A DNA stretch of 64,000 nt from Flagellimonas meridianipacifica. GTDB taxonomy: Bacteria; Bacteroidota; Bacteroidia; Flavobacteriales; Flavobacteriaceae. Both the position numbers and the translations under genes were made by a program. Shown here one piece after another: positions 21,186 to 30,020 of the stretch. The stretch spans positions 1,736,001-1,800,000 of the forward strand of contig NZ_PVYX01000002.1 of assembly GCF_003001695.1 (NCBI RefSeq), given 5' to 3'. Under the pieces are notes generated by a model. It was given only the letters and a program-made list of their open reading frames with translations, made no database searches and was not told where the DNA came from. Each line of letters opens with the position of its first letter. Positions within the stretch are counted from its first letter, which is position 1.

Positions 21186-22385
21186 ATGAACCCAAATCAG
21201 TACACATACCCAATTAAGGTAGATTTTCTCGATGATTTTTTGGAAAAAAGGTCTGAAATCCCACATGTCCTCAATGTGGAGAATACTTGGTCCAACATTT
21301 CAAACTATGTACCCGAAGCCAATGCTTTGAAGTTATCCGAGAAAAGTCATTTTTTAATCTATGACGTTCCAAGTTATATAAAACTCTCGTACGCAAGGCA
21401 TATGGGTACTATCCCGATAAAATCATACGAGGGCTCAGTTATCTACCTATCCAATTATATCGACTTTGAAGATTTTGCAAAAAAAAAGTGGAGTGCAAAG
21501 CGTAGGTCACTTTTAAAAAACTATGAAAAAAGATTGAGGTATTCCTTGGAAATCTCTACCAAAGTATATTGTGGGCATATGGGCAGGACCTACTTTGACT
21601 CCTTGTTCAATCATTTTAGAAAATTGATAGAACGACGCTTTAACGAAAAGCAAATGCAACATGATGATTTAAAAAACTGGGAACGATATCGAAGTACAAT
21701 CTATCCTTTGCTATTGAAAAAACAAGCATGCATTTCGGTAATATACCACGGGGAAAAGCCCATTAGTTTTAGTGTAAACATTATCTATGCAAATGCTATG
21801 TATGGGTATTTAAAATCCTACGACACGGATTATTCTAAGTTTTCTTTAGGCTTTGTTGAGTTGAATCTTCTGTTGAGATGGGCATTTATGAATGATATAA
21901 AAATGTTCGACCTTTTAAAGGGACGTTATGAATACAAAATGAAATTGATTGATGCCGAGTACCCTTTCATGAAAGAGGTCGTATACAACAAAGAATCGAT
22001 TTCATCTCGTTTTTTTTCACATATAACCGCATTGAAAATTCGTGCATTTTATAGTACGGTAAGAGTACTAAAACAATTGAAGTTAGACGTTTTAATACAT
22101 AAAATATTATCGATTATCAATGGACGAAAGACAAGCGGCGATTACAAAACAATCATTCCCACTTACAAAGTAAGAGATGAGAATACGGACTCCATTTCAA
22201 AAAAGAAACTAACAATCATCGATATAGAGCAAGAACCGTTTTCGGAATTACGTAGAGCGGTCTACAGTTTTCTTTATACCAACAATGAGAAATTGGATGA
22301 TTTAAAAGTTTATAAGAATGTAGAGGAAAATAATTCTTTTGTAATCCAGGGAAAGGAATTGGTTCAGTCAATAACGATAACCTAA
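21186..22385 (+). CDS. GNAT/FemAB-like transferase, array member 3, with C-terminal add-on
   Basis: A 399-residue paralogue. Shared blocks are HFLIYDVPSYIKLS, SAKRRSLLKNYEKRLRYSL, KVYCGHMGRTYFDSL, ERRFNEKQMQ, ACISVIYHGEKPISFSVNI, YDTDYSKFSLGFVEL, and FDLLKGRYEYKMKL. In the last block the usual K-x-W is KMKLI, a change at a position kept in the other members. Residues from about 335 form an additional domain (ELRRAVYSFLYTNNEKL, then ENNSFVIQGKELVQSI) shared with members 4-6 only. It is separated from member 2 by 50 bp and from member 4 by 12 bp. Confidence 0.7.
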   Translation: MNPNQYTYPIKVDFLDDFLEKRSEIPHVLNVENTWSNISNYVPEANALKLSEKSHFLIYDVPSYIKLSYARHMGTIPIKSYEGSVIYLSNYIDFEDFAKKKWSAKRRSLLKNYEKRLRYSLEISTKVYCGHMGRTYFDSLFNHFRKLIERRFNEKQMQHDDLKNWERYRSTIYPLLLKKQACISVIYHGEKPISFSVNIIYANAMYGYLKSYDTDYSKFSLGFVELNLLLRWAFMNDIKMFDLLKGRYEYKMKLIDAEYPFMKEVVYNKESISSRFFSHITALKIRAFYSTVRVLKQLKLDVLIHKILSIINGRKTSGDYKTIIPTYKVRDENTDSISKKKLTIIDIEQEPFSELRRAVYSFLYTNNEKLDDLKVYKNVEENNSFVIQGKELVQSITIT

Positions 22386-22397
22386 CCTTCATTAAGA

Positions 22398-23558
22398 ATG
22401 ATCAAAACGAATACAATCATTTTTTTGAAGGATTTATTGGAGGAAGAAGGGACCGTTCTCTTAGATGATTCATCTGAGAAGGCTTCTTTTAAATATAACG
22501 CTGATATTTGGTCAAAACCTTCTGGAAATATTGTGGTGAAGGACATACCGGGTTATTTTAGTGCTTCCAACCCTTTAAACCCAGAGTTTAAGATAAAGTC
22601 GGTTAAGACAAACGAAGGCTATCTGATAAAACTAGATGAGTTTGAGAATCCGGAAGAATACTTTAACCAACAGATGTCATCTAAAAGTAGAAGCAATCTA
22701 AGGCGGTACAAAAATCGACTGGAAAGTTGTTTTCAAATAACGTATCGCGCCTACTATGGTGCCATAGAGGCTGAAGAGTATACGAAGCTTTTTAATGCCC
22801 TTAGGCAAATGCTCGAGAAGCGTTTTGAACAAAAAAATGAAAAGAATTATGAACTGCCACACCTCGAAGGCTTTGAGCATATTGTATATGGAATGATATT
22901 GGCCAAAACTGCAAGTCTATTCGTCATTTACAGTGGTAATACCCCCATCAGTATTCGGTTGAACATGTTCAAAGAAAAGTGGGCCTTCTATATTCTGAGC
23001 GGCTACAATATAGCGTATTCAAAATTTCATATCGGTTGGATAGATATGTCAGAAAACATAAAATGGTTGTTCTTGCATGGTTTCAAACAGTACGATTTAC
23101 TTAAGGGATACGCTGACTATAAGAAGAAATGGTATACCGATACTTATCAAAATGAAAATCATTTTATTTATTGTAGGTCCAATATTAAAAGTGTTATAAG
23201 AGGCGTTTTTAGCTTTTTAAGACACAAATTTGTGTACAGTTCCATTTCTATTTTAAAATCTACAGGATTGGAAATTTTATACAAGCATATTAGAAAAAGG
23301 TTCAGAGGGGTTTTTGTAAAAAAGCCAAAAGCATATACTGTGGAAATACTGTACCATGACAAAGCACCAGAGGAGAAACTAATTGATGTGGACATAAACA
23401 ATGAAAAAAATCCTCTCGTGCTTAGGGAAGCTGTTTACAATTTTTTGTTCCTTAAAAGAGAATCTCTGGTAGATACAACCCTTTTCAAGGTTCAATCATC
23501 GTCGAATAAATACTTTATCAAGGGTAAAAAACACAGCCAAACCGTAGTTGTAAAATGA
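22398..23558 (+). CDS. GNAT/FemAB-like transferase, array member 4, with C-terminal add-on
   Basis: A 386-residue paralogue with IVVKDIPGYFSAS, SKSRSNLRRYKNRLESCF, ITYRAYYGAIEAEEYTKL, EKRFEQKNEKNYELPHLEG, ASLFVIYSGNTPISIRLNM, YNIAYSKFHIGWIDM, and YDLLKGYADYKKKWYTD. The C-terminal add-on reads VLREAVYNFLFLKRESL, then SSNKYFIKGKKHSQTV. Its stop overlaps the next start by 4 bp (ATGA), so members 4-6 are translationally coupled. Confidence 0.7.
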   Translation: MIKTNTIIFLKDLLEEEGTVLLDDSSEKASFKYNADIWSKPSGNIVVKDIPGYFSASNPLNPEFKIKSVKTNEGYLIKLDEFENPEEYFNQQMSSKSRSNLRRYKNRLESCFQITYRAYYGAIEAEEYTKLFNALRQMLEKRFEQKNEKNYELPHLEGFEHIVYGMILAKTASLFVIYSGNTPISIRLNMFKEKWAFYILSGYNIAYSKFHIGWIDMSENIKWLFLHGFKQYDLLKGYADYKKKWYTDTYQNENHFIYCRSNIKSVIRGVFSFLRHKFVYSSISILKSTGLEILYKHIRKRFRGVFVKKPKAYTVEILYHDKAPEEKLIDVDINNEKNPLVLREAVYNFLFLKRESLVDTTLFKVQSSSNKYFIKGKKHSQTVVVK

Positions 23559-24751
23559 GCTTCAAAAAACTTCATTTTTTCATTGACATTCTTTTTGATT
23601 CAAATCGTTTGAAAGAGACTTTTTCCTCTATCCAAAATGTTTTGATAAACAATACATTTTTTGACAATCCTGAAAATGAAGCTTCCCAAAAAAAAGGTAC
23701 GTTTGGGATATACGATATCCCGGATTACCTACTATTGAATTCTTCTGTTTTAAATCAAAAATACCTCAGCATAAAATTTCCCCTATATAAAGGGTTTTTG
23801 GTCAACCTATCAGAATATGGGAATATAGAGGACTATTTGAACAATTGGGTAGGTAGAGCGCGCCATTCTCAGCTAAGGCGCTACAAAAAACGCCTTGATC
23901 TTTGTATCTCGCCCAGTTACAAGATATTTTTTGGAGACGTACCCAAAGATGAATATCATTATCTTTTTAAAAAGCTAAGAGAATTCACAGAACGCAGGTT
24001 CAAGGAAAAAAGGGAGGATAATTTTGAGATTCCCTTTTTAAACCTCTATGAGCGTACTGCATATGAAATGATTATGGCAAAAAGAGCGTTTCTTTTTGTC
24101 ATCTACGACGAAAAAAGACCAATAGCCATAACCCTAAACTATGTGATTCAAGATGTCGTTTTCCATTGGAACAGTTGTTACGATATTGACTATTCAATGT
24201 TCAACCTAGGGCATATCAACGTCATGGAGCATATACGGTGGTGCTATGACAATAACAAAAAACTGTTTGATATGGGCCGGGGTAACTTTTGGCACAAGCA
24301 ACGATGGGTCAACCATGATTATATGTACATGGAGCACATTTATTATGCTAAGTCTTCGTTTATATCATATGTAGTAGCACATCTAAAAGCAATAGTTCCA
24401 GTAATGAGGTATCGGTTGATTCTTCTTTTAAAAAGTTTGAAGGCCCAACATCTTTATGGTATGTATGCAAAATTCAAATATCGTTTGGGGCATTCAAAAG
24501 TTGCAGATAAGGATAAAAATACCTGGGTAGTTGATGAGAATTCCAATATAATGCCCAAAGAGGCAAATCTCAGCCCGATAAGAATGGATGAAGACTGTCC
24601 GACTTTTTTACGAAAATCCTTCAATTCATTTTTACATAAGGTAAAAGTGCCCAAAGAAACAGTGATGGTTTATCAGCTTAACGAAAAAAACAATTCGTGC
24701 TATTACATTACAAACCATATTCAAACCTATAAGCTCCAAACCAATTCATGA
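23555..24751 (+). CDS. GNAT/FemAB-like transferase, array member 5, with C-terminal add-on
   Basis: A 398-residue paralogue: FGIYDIPDYLLLN, ARHSQLRRYKKRLDLCI, SYKIFFGDVPKDEYHYL, ERRFKEKREDNFEIPFLNL, AFLFVIYDEKRPIAITLNY, YDIDYSMFNLGHINV, and FDMGRGNFWHKQRWVNH. The basic RRYKKRL helix is strongest here and in member 4. The C-terminal add-on is FLRKSFNSFLHKVKV, then NNSCYYITNHIQTYKL. Both flanking junctions are 4-bp ATGA overlaps. Confidence 0.7.
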   Translation: MSFKKLHFFIDILFDSNRLKETFSSIQNVLINNTFFDNPENEASQKKGTFGIYDIPDYLLLNSSVLNQKYLSIKFPLYKGFLVNLSEYGNIEDYLNNWVGRARHSQLRRYKKRLDLCISPSYKIFFGDVPKDEYHYLFKKLREFTERRFKEKREDNFEIPFLNLYERTAYEMIMAKRAFLFVIYDEKRPIAITLNYVIQDVVFHWNSCYDIDYSMFNLGHINVMEHIRWCYDNNKKLFDMGRGNFWHKQRWVNHDYMYMEHIYYAKSSFISYVVAHLKAIVPVMRYRLILLLKSLKAQHLYGMYAKFKYRLGHSKVADKDKNTWVVDENSNIMPKEANLSPIRMDEDCPTFLRKSFNSFLHKVKVPKETVMVYQLNEKNNSCYYITNHIQTYKLQTNS

Positions 24752-25938
24752 AAGATACAATGGCCCATAATATTCATCTTGGTTTTTTATTGATGCTTTT
24801 CAGAAAGCGTGAGGTGCCAAGTGCATATCAGGAATTGCGTTATTTGGAGGAAAAGCCCATAGAGTTTAATCAAGATTTTAAATTGGTTTCCTATCTAAAA
24901 AGAGACGTAGGTTCCTACCGTTTGGTACCGGAATACCTAAATCTGAAGTTACACCCTGATTTTGGAAGCAAAATCATACCACAACATAACTGGGGCTATT
25001 CTTTAAACCTTAGCAATTGTAATACTGTTGATGATTATCTGGAGCAACAATTTAAATCAAAGTACAGAAGTATTGTGCGCCGTTACGTAAAGCGTTTGGA
25101 AGCCTGTTTTGACATACGCTATGCATTCCATTATGGCACATTGGAAAGGGATGTGTATGAATCCATAATGGATTCACTTCAAAAAATGATAGAAAAAAGG
25201 TTTCAGCAAAGAAATGAGGTTCACAAGGAAAACGTTTACTGGCAAAGCATTAAGGAAGAGTCTTTAAGACTTATACATAATCAAGAAGCCTCATTGTTTG
25301 TAATATATGCCAATGAAGAACCCATTGAAATATCATTGAATTATCATTTTGATAAAATCCTTTTTAGTTCCGTCTCTTCCTATGACATTGATTATGCAAA
25401 GTTTGGTCTTGGTCATATTGAGATTTATAAGCAGTTGGAGTGGTGTCTTCAAAACGGGTATAAGATATTTGAGATGGGTGTTGGCGGAATGGATTATAAA
25501 AGGCGGTGGAGTAATCAGATTTATCAATTTCAGCACCATATTGTTTTTCCAGCTGAAAAAAAGAATTCTGTTTTAACACTTTTTGAATGGTATAAAATCA
25601 AATTAAAAGAGTATCTGAAATCAAAAGGAATCAATGATAAGCTTGAAATTCTAAAACTGAAAATTACCAAAAGACTTAGTAAAGAAAACAATACCTCCCC
25701 ATTAGAGCTAGAGGTTGGCCCAATTTCTCCTGTTGAATCAATTCAAGACTATATTGAAGTCGATTGGCAAAACGATACATATTGGTTTCTTCGAAAGCCT
25801 ATTAACGATTTTTTATACACTTCGGTAGAGCATTATAGCCAGATAGGTGTTATGCAATCTAAAACGGATGGAAACTCCTATCTATTCTTAGGAAGAAAGC
25901 AAATGCAACAGGTAAGCTTTTATAATATGGCCAAATAA
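24748..25938 (+). CDS. GNAT/FemAB-like transferase, array member 6, with C-terminal add-on
   Basis: A 396-residue paralogue: YRLVPEYLNLKLH, KYRSIVRRYVKRLEACF, IRYAFHYGTLERDVYESI, EKRFQQRNEVHKENVYW, ASLFVIYANEEPIEISLNY, YDIDYAKFGLGHIEI, and FEMGVGGMDYKRRWSNQ. The C-terminal add-on is YWFLRKPINDFLYTSVEHY, then GNSYLFLGRKQMQQV. This ends the six-gene run; the next gene (CpsB-like) begins 121 bp later on the same strand. Confidence 0.7.
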   Translation: MKDTMAHNIHLGFLLMLFRKREVPSAYQELRYLEEKPIEFNQDFKLVSYLKRDVGSYRLVPEYLNLKLHPDFGSKIIPQHNWGYSLNLSNCNTVDDYLEQQFKSKYRSIVRRYVKRLEACFDIRYAFHYGTLERDVYESIMDSLQKMIEKRFQQRNEVHKENVYWQSIKEESLRLIHNQEASLFVIYANEEPIEISLNYHFDKILFSSVSSYDIDYAKFGLGHIEIYKQLEWCLQNGYKIFEMGVGGMDYKRRWSNQIYQFQHHIVFPAEKKNSVLTLFEWYKIKLKEYLKSKGINDKLEILKLKITKRLSKENNTSPLELEVGPISPVESIQDYIEVDWQNDTYWFLRKPINDFLYTSVEHYSQIGVMQSKTDGNSYLFLGRKQMQQVSFYNMAK

Positions 25939-26059
25939 TCCTCCTACCTAAAAATCGGCTCATACAGTCTTCCTATCTTTGACTAATGCAAAGAAGGTCC
26001 ATTTTAAAACTACATGATACTGTCAGAGGTTTTGATATCATTTTGTAAACAATTGAAAT

Positions 26060-26812
26060 ATGTTTCAAATTTTCATTAAAAAAGAATTCTTAGTTGACCA
26101 TTTAGATGGTTTTGTGGACATTCATAACCATATTTTACCAGGTATTGACGATGGCGCGAAAACTGTTGAAGAATCTATACGTCTGATTAGAGAGTTTTCA
26201 GAATTTGGGGTTAATGATTTTATCTGTACCCCACATATTATGAACAATTATTATGAAAATACGCCCAGTACCGTAAAAGATGCTTTTAATAAATTAAAGA
26301 CTGGTTTGGTTAACCAAGAATTTTCTCGTGTGTCTATAGATTATGCAGCCGAACACATGATAGATGATAATTTTGAAACCCTCCTTAAGAATGGAATGGT
26401 GGTGCCACTTGCTAAGGATTATCTACTTGTGGAGATGTCTTACCTGCAAGCATCCATAAATTTTGATACGTCCATCAAAAAGATTACTTCCAGTAGATTC
26501 TTCCCCATACTGGCCCACCCAGAAAGGTATATATACCTTCATCAGCGATTGCAAGATTATAAGGCATATAAGAATAACGGTATTCTCTTTCAATTAAATC
26601 TTTTATCACTAAGTCCGTATTACGGTGACCAGGTCCAAAAAACTGCTTATAAACTTTTGGAAGAGGGTATGATTGATTTTGTAGCTTCAGATGCGCACAA
26701 TGTGAATCAAATAAAACAGATAAAAGAGCTAAAAGTCCCTGTAAAAATGATGAATACTATACGTGGACTACTGGAGAATACCAAAACTCATTTTTCTTCT
26801 GTATTAGACTAG
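26060..26812 (+). CDS. CpsB/YwqE-type tyrosine-protein phosphatase (PHP family)
   Basis: A 250-residue metal-dependent PHP phosphatase expected to dephosphorylate the Wzc tyrosine kinase. Metal ligands appear in DIHNHILPGIDDG (H22, H24 and the DDG), FICTPHIMNNYY, AAEHMIDD, LLVEMSY, ILAHPERYIYL, and FVASDAHNV. The order and length match CpsB/YwqE. It is the last gene on the + strand here and converges on the Wzc kinase with a 9-bp overlap of the two 3' ends, so kinase and presumed phosphatase are encoded tail to tail. Confidence 0.9.
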   Translation: MFQIFIKKEFLVDHLDGFVDIHNHILPGIDDGAKTVEESIRLIREFSEFGVNDFICTPHIMNNYYENTPSTVKDAFNKLKTGLVNQEFSRVSIDYAAEHMIDDNFETLLKNGMVVPLAKDYLLVEMSYLQASINFDTSIKKITSSRFFPILAHPERYIYLHQRLQDYKAYKNNGILFQLNLLSLSPYYGDQVQKTAYKLLEEGMIDFVASDAHNVNQIKQIKELKVPVKMMNTIRGLLENTKTHFSSVLD

Positions 26813-29182
26813 TTTCCACCATTTTTTTTGAGTTTTGCCATAGCCGTAGCCATACTTTCCACCATATCCCAAATCAGATTCCTTAACATCGTTCACAACA
26901 AATGAAAGACCTTTCAGCTTTCCTTCCTTTTTAAGTTTCAATGGATACTCAATTACATTTTTTTCGGTTGCTCCCGCTCTTGTCACGTAAACTATTTGAT
27001 TGGCGTATTCACTGATTAAAAGTGTATCGGTAACAACCATCAATGGGGCAGTATCAACTATAACATAGTCATATTTCTCCGAAGCTGTTTTTAATAATTC
27101 CTTTAACCGTTCACTCATTAAAAGCTCTGCTGGGTTGGGAGGGATTTTTCCTGAATACACTACATCAATGGTATTGGAATACACCAGCATGGAGTTGACA
27201 ACATCTGAAAAAGATAAGGAATCATCGTATAAGTATTCGGTTAACCCCAATTCCTTGATATCTTTCTTTCTTTCCATGTTATCAATGTTGTCGCTAGTGT
27301 CCGTAAAGAAATCGTACAGTTTAGGATTTCTAATGTCAGCACCCACCAACAATACTTTTTTACCTGTATTGGCGAAAATCATAGCTAAATTTGAAGATAA
27401 AAAGGTCTTTCCTTCCCCGGAGGTACTGGAGGTTATGTATATGACTTTGTTCGAATTCTTGTCGGACTTTATTAAATAATCAAGATTGGTCCTCAGAATA
27501 CGCAAAGATTCGCTCAAAACGGAGCGATCATCATTGTGCACTAATTGGCGGTCTTTTTTGGATAACCTAGGCAAGTCTCCCAAAATAGGAACTTCACTAT
27601 TGATAAGGGCTTCTAAATCGGCTTTGCTATGAATCTTATTGTCCATCAAGTCCTTTACGTATATGATTCCAAATGGAATTAATGAACCAAGGATGAAAGA
27701 AGCCAAGAAAACCAATATTTTCTTGGGAGAAACTGGGTCCTTACTTGCCAAATAAGCCCTGTCAATTACATTTGATTTTGGTGTGGCAGAGGCAAAAGCA
27801 ATCTGTGATTCCTCGCGTTTTTGCAACAAATATAAATACAGAGATTCGGTTGTCTGTTGTTGTCGGGTAATATCCCTCAAAGCACGTTCATTTTTTGGTG
27901 CCGAGTAGATTCTTGAATTTATTTTTGATAATTGACTACTTAAGCTATTTACTTGAAGTGAAAGGTTGTTCGTTACGGTATTCAAGCTCGATTTCATACT
28001 TCTCTTCAAACCATCCAACTGTTGGTCCAAGTTCACAATGATTGGGTTTTTCTCATTAGAACTTTCCAATAGGCGCTTTCGTTCCAATGCTAATTCATTA
28101 TATCTAGCTGTAGTGCTTGCGATGGTTGGATCTGCTAAACCAACATTCGCAGGGAGTACTTCATAACCTTCTTGGCTATCCATAAGATCTTTCATGGATG
28201 ATGCGATATCCAGTTGCACAGAAGCATTTTGAAGCTCTTGTTGGCTAGCGGCACCAATATTGAGATTAACGCTGGTTTGTGTACCTATATCAGCAATACC
28301 TCTACCCGCCTTAAAATCTTCAGCACTTTGATCCACGCTGGACAAGTCGCCGTAGATATCCGCTATTCTGTCATTAATAAAGCTAGAAGTACGGTCGGCA
28401 ATTGTCTTTTTATCCCTGATTGCATTCTCGTTGTAACGAGAAACCAATCCGTTTAAAACGTCTTTTCCTCTTTGTATTATGGCATCGTTCAATGAAATAC
28501 CTATAATTCTAGAAGTTAGTTCATTAGTAGCAGTTATAAGAACTTTCTTTTGGTAGTTTTCGGCAACCGCAGCCAATGGCCTTATGCTCATCAGATACTT
28601 GCGACCTACCAAATTTTCTGGTTTTGCAACATTGGGTGTTATAACTACATCTCCTACCGGAGTTTCAAACGTTGTACCGTAAGTATACACTTTAACAAAA
28701 TTATCCTCCTCCAGTGCAAATTCAAAAGTGGTAGAGTTTTTCGGCGTTATTAGAAAATCAATATCCGCATTGTAAATTATAGAGTCCGCAGGTACAATTA
28801 AATTTAGCGAAGGATTTATGTACTGCTCCGTATTCTTTAAATTACCCAGCTCAATTATTTTCTTGTTCAGTCCTAACTCCTTGATAACCTCTAGAAAATT
28901 CGTCCTGGACCCAAGTGTTTCAATTTCATCCGTAATTTGATTACCACGCCCGCCTAAAATATTTATGTCTTGTAGGGCTGCCAATTCTGAACTTGGTGCT
29001 TGGTCTTCCAATACCTGAATTTTAGATTGTATAGCATATTCTGGTGTTGAATACCTTATAAGTAAAAAACCTAAAATCAAAGCTGCGATTATACTAACGG
29101 CAAACCACTTCCAGTTTTTTAAATAGGGTTTTAACAAGGCCTTAGTGTCCAAACCACTCTTTGAGAATTCTTGTGAATCCAT
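26804..29182 (-). CDS. wzc: Wzc-type polysaccharide co-polymerase / tyrosine autokinase
   Basis: A 792-residue inner-membrane BY-kinase that controls chain length and export. Residues 1-60 include the first membrane helix (FAVSIIAALILGFLLI). A long periplasmic coiled-coil region follows, with a GNVR-like segment near residue 430 (ALRDITRQQQTTESLYLYLL). The second helix is near residue 490 (ILVFLASFILGSLIPFGI). The cytoplasmic kinase has Walker A SSTSGEGKT (K592), Walker A' VLLVGADIRNPKLYDFF and Walker B VIVDTAPL. The tail has four tyrosines in GYGGKYGYGYGK, the autophosphorylation cluster. The Wza gene is 30 bp upstream in the same operon. Confidence 0.95.
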   Translation of the reverse strand: MDSQEFSKSGLDTKALLKPYLKNWKWFAVSIIAALILGFLLIRYSTPEYAIQSKIQVLEDQAPSSELAALQDINILGGRGNQITDEIETLGSRTNFLEVIKELGLNKKIIELGNLKNTEQYINPSLNLIVPADSIIYNADIDFLITPKNSTTFEFALEEDNFVKVYTYGTTFETPVGDVVITPNVAKPENLVGRKYLMSIRPLAAVAENYQKKVLITATNELTSRIIGISLNDAIIQRGKDVLNGLVSRYNENAIRDKKTIADRTSSFINDRIADIYGDLSSVDQSAEDFKAGRGIADIGTQTSVNLNIGAASQQELQNASVQLDIASSMKDLMDSQEGYEVLPANVGLADPTIASTTARYNELALERKRLLESSNEKNPIIVNLDQQLDGLKRSMKSSLNTVTNNLSLQVNSLSSQLSKINSRIYSAPKNERALRDITRQQQTTESLYLYLLQKREESQIAFASATPKSNVIDRAYLASKDPVSPKKILVFLASFILGSLIPFGIIYVKDLMDNKIHSKADLEALINSEVPILGDLPRLSKKDRQLVHNDDRSVLSESLRILRTNLDYLIKSDKNSNKVIYITSSTSGEGKTFLSSNLAMIFANTGKKVLLVGADIRNPKLYDFFTDTSDNIDNMERKKDIKELGLTEYLYDDSLSFSDVVNSMLVYSNTIDVVYSGKIPPNPAELLMSERLKELLKTASEKYDYVIVDTAPLMVVTDTLLISEYANQIVYVTRAGATEKNVIEYPLKLKKEGKLKGLSFVVNDVKESDLGYGGKYGYGYGKTQKKWWKLV

Positions 29183-29212
29183 AATATTTTGAAAATAAAA
29201 TAATTGTCTTTT

Positions 29213-29989
29213 CTAACTTCTTGTAATCAAGATTGCGGTAGCAGTAATAAGAACAGATATGATGGATACATACAATTGCGCACGAGCGTCTATTGAAGTT
29301 TCTTTGATTCCCGATTTATTTGGTTCCACATATACGACGTCGTTTTGAGTCAAATAATACACCGGTGACTTAACTACGTTCTTGGTAGTTAAATTAATTC
29401 GATTGTATACTTTGGTTCCTTTAAAATCACGAATCACCAACACATTATCCCTTCTACCCCTAATAGTCATGTCTCCTGCCAGACCCAAAGCCTCCAATAT
29501 TGTTACCTGTTCACCGTTAACGGGATACGTTCCAGGTCGATTGACAGCGCCCAAAACGGTAATTGTAAAATTGCTTAAACGTATATTTATTATAGGATCT
29601 TTCAAGTATTCAAACAAGCGTTCTCTAAGAAGTTCTCTAAGTTCGCCTGGGGTCAATCCCTCTATTTTCAGCTTACCAATTACAGGAAAGTCTATTTCTC
29701 CCGATTGATCGACCAAATAATCCACTTGTTCTGGCTGAAAGCCATTTTCGGAAGCACCCCTATATAAATTGAATGGAGCACTAGCTTCAGGATTCAAAGA
29801 AGAAATATGGATGGAAACCAAATCGTCTACCTTAAATCTGGAGGTGAAGGCATCATCCCGTACCAAGGTTTCAAAACCACTGGTATCTTGAAAATAAACC
29901 ACATCCTTTCTTGAAGCACACGAAGAAAGTATTAAAAACACAAAACAAAGGGCATAAATAGGGATTTGGTTACTTTCCAATTTAAACAT
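29213..29989 (-). CDS. wza: Wza-type polysaccharide export outer-membrane lipoprotein
   Basis: A 258-residue lipoprotein with a signal peptide and lipobox LSSC (C24). A Poly_export domain follows (DDLVSIHISSLNPEASAPF, then VDQSGEIDFPVIGKLKIEG with LTPGELRELL), then an SLBB domain (ITVLGAVNRPGTYPV, EQVTILEALGLAGDMTIRG). A C-terminal hydrophobic segment (LYVSIISVLITATAILI) crosses or anchors in the outer membrane, as in Wza. It lies between the PglF-like gene and the wzc kinase gene and forms the export channel with it. Confidence 0.95.
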   Translation of the reverse strand: MFKLESNQIPIYALCFVFLILSSCASRKDVVYFQDTSGFETLVRDDAFTSRFKVDDLVSIHISSLNPEASAPFNLYRGASENGFQPEQVDYLVDQSGEIDFPVIGKLKIEGLTPGELRELLRERLFEYLKDPIINIRLSNFTITVLGAVNRPGTYPVNGEQVTILEALGLAGDMTIRGRRDNVLVIRDFKGTKVYNRINLTTKNVVKSPVYYLTQNDVVYVEPNKSGIKETSIDARAQLYVSIISVLITATAILITRS

Positions 29990-30020
29990 AATTTCAGTTA
30001 GATTATTGTTAATAGTTTTG

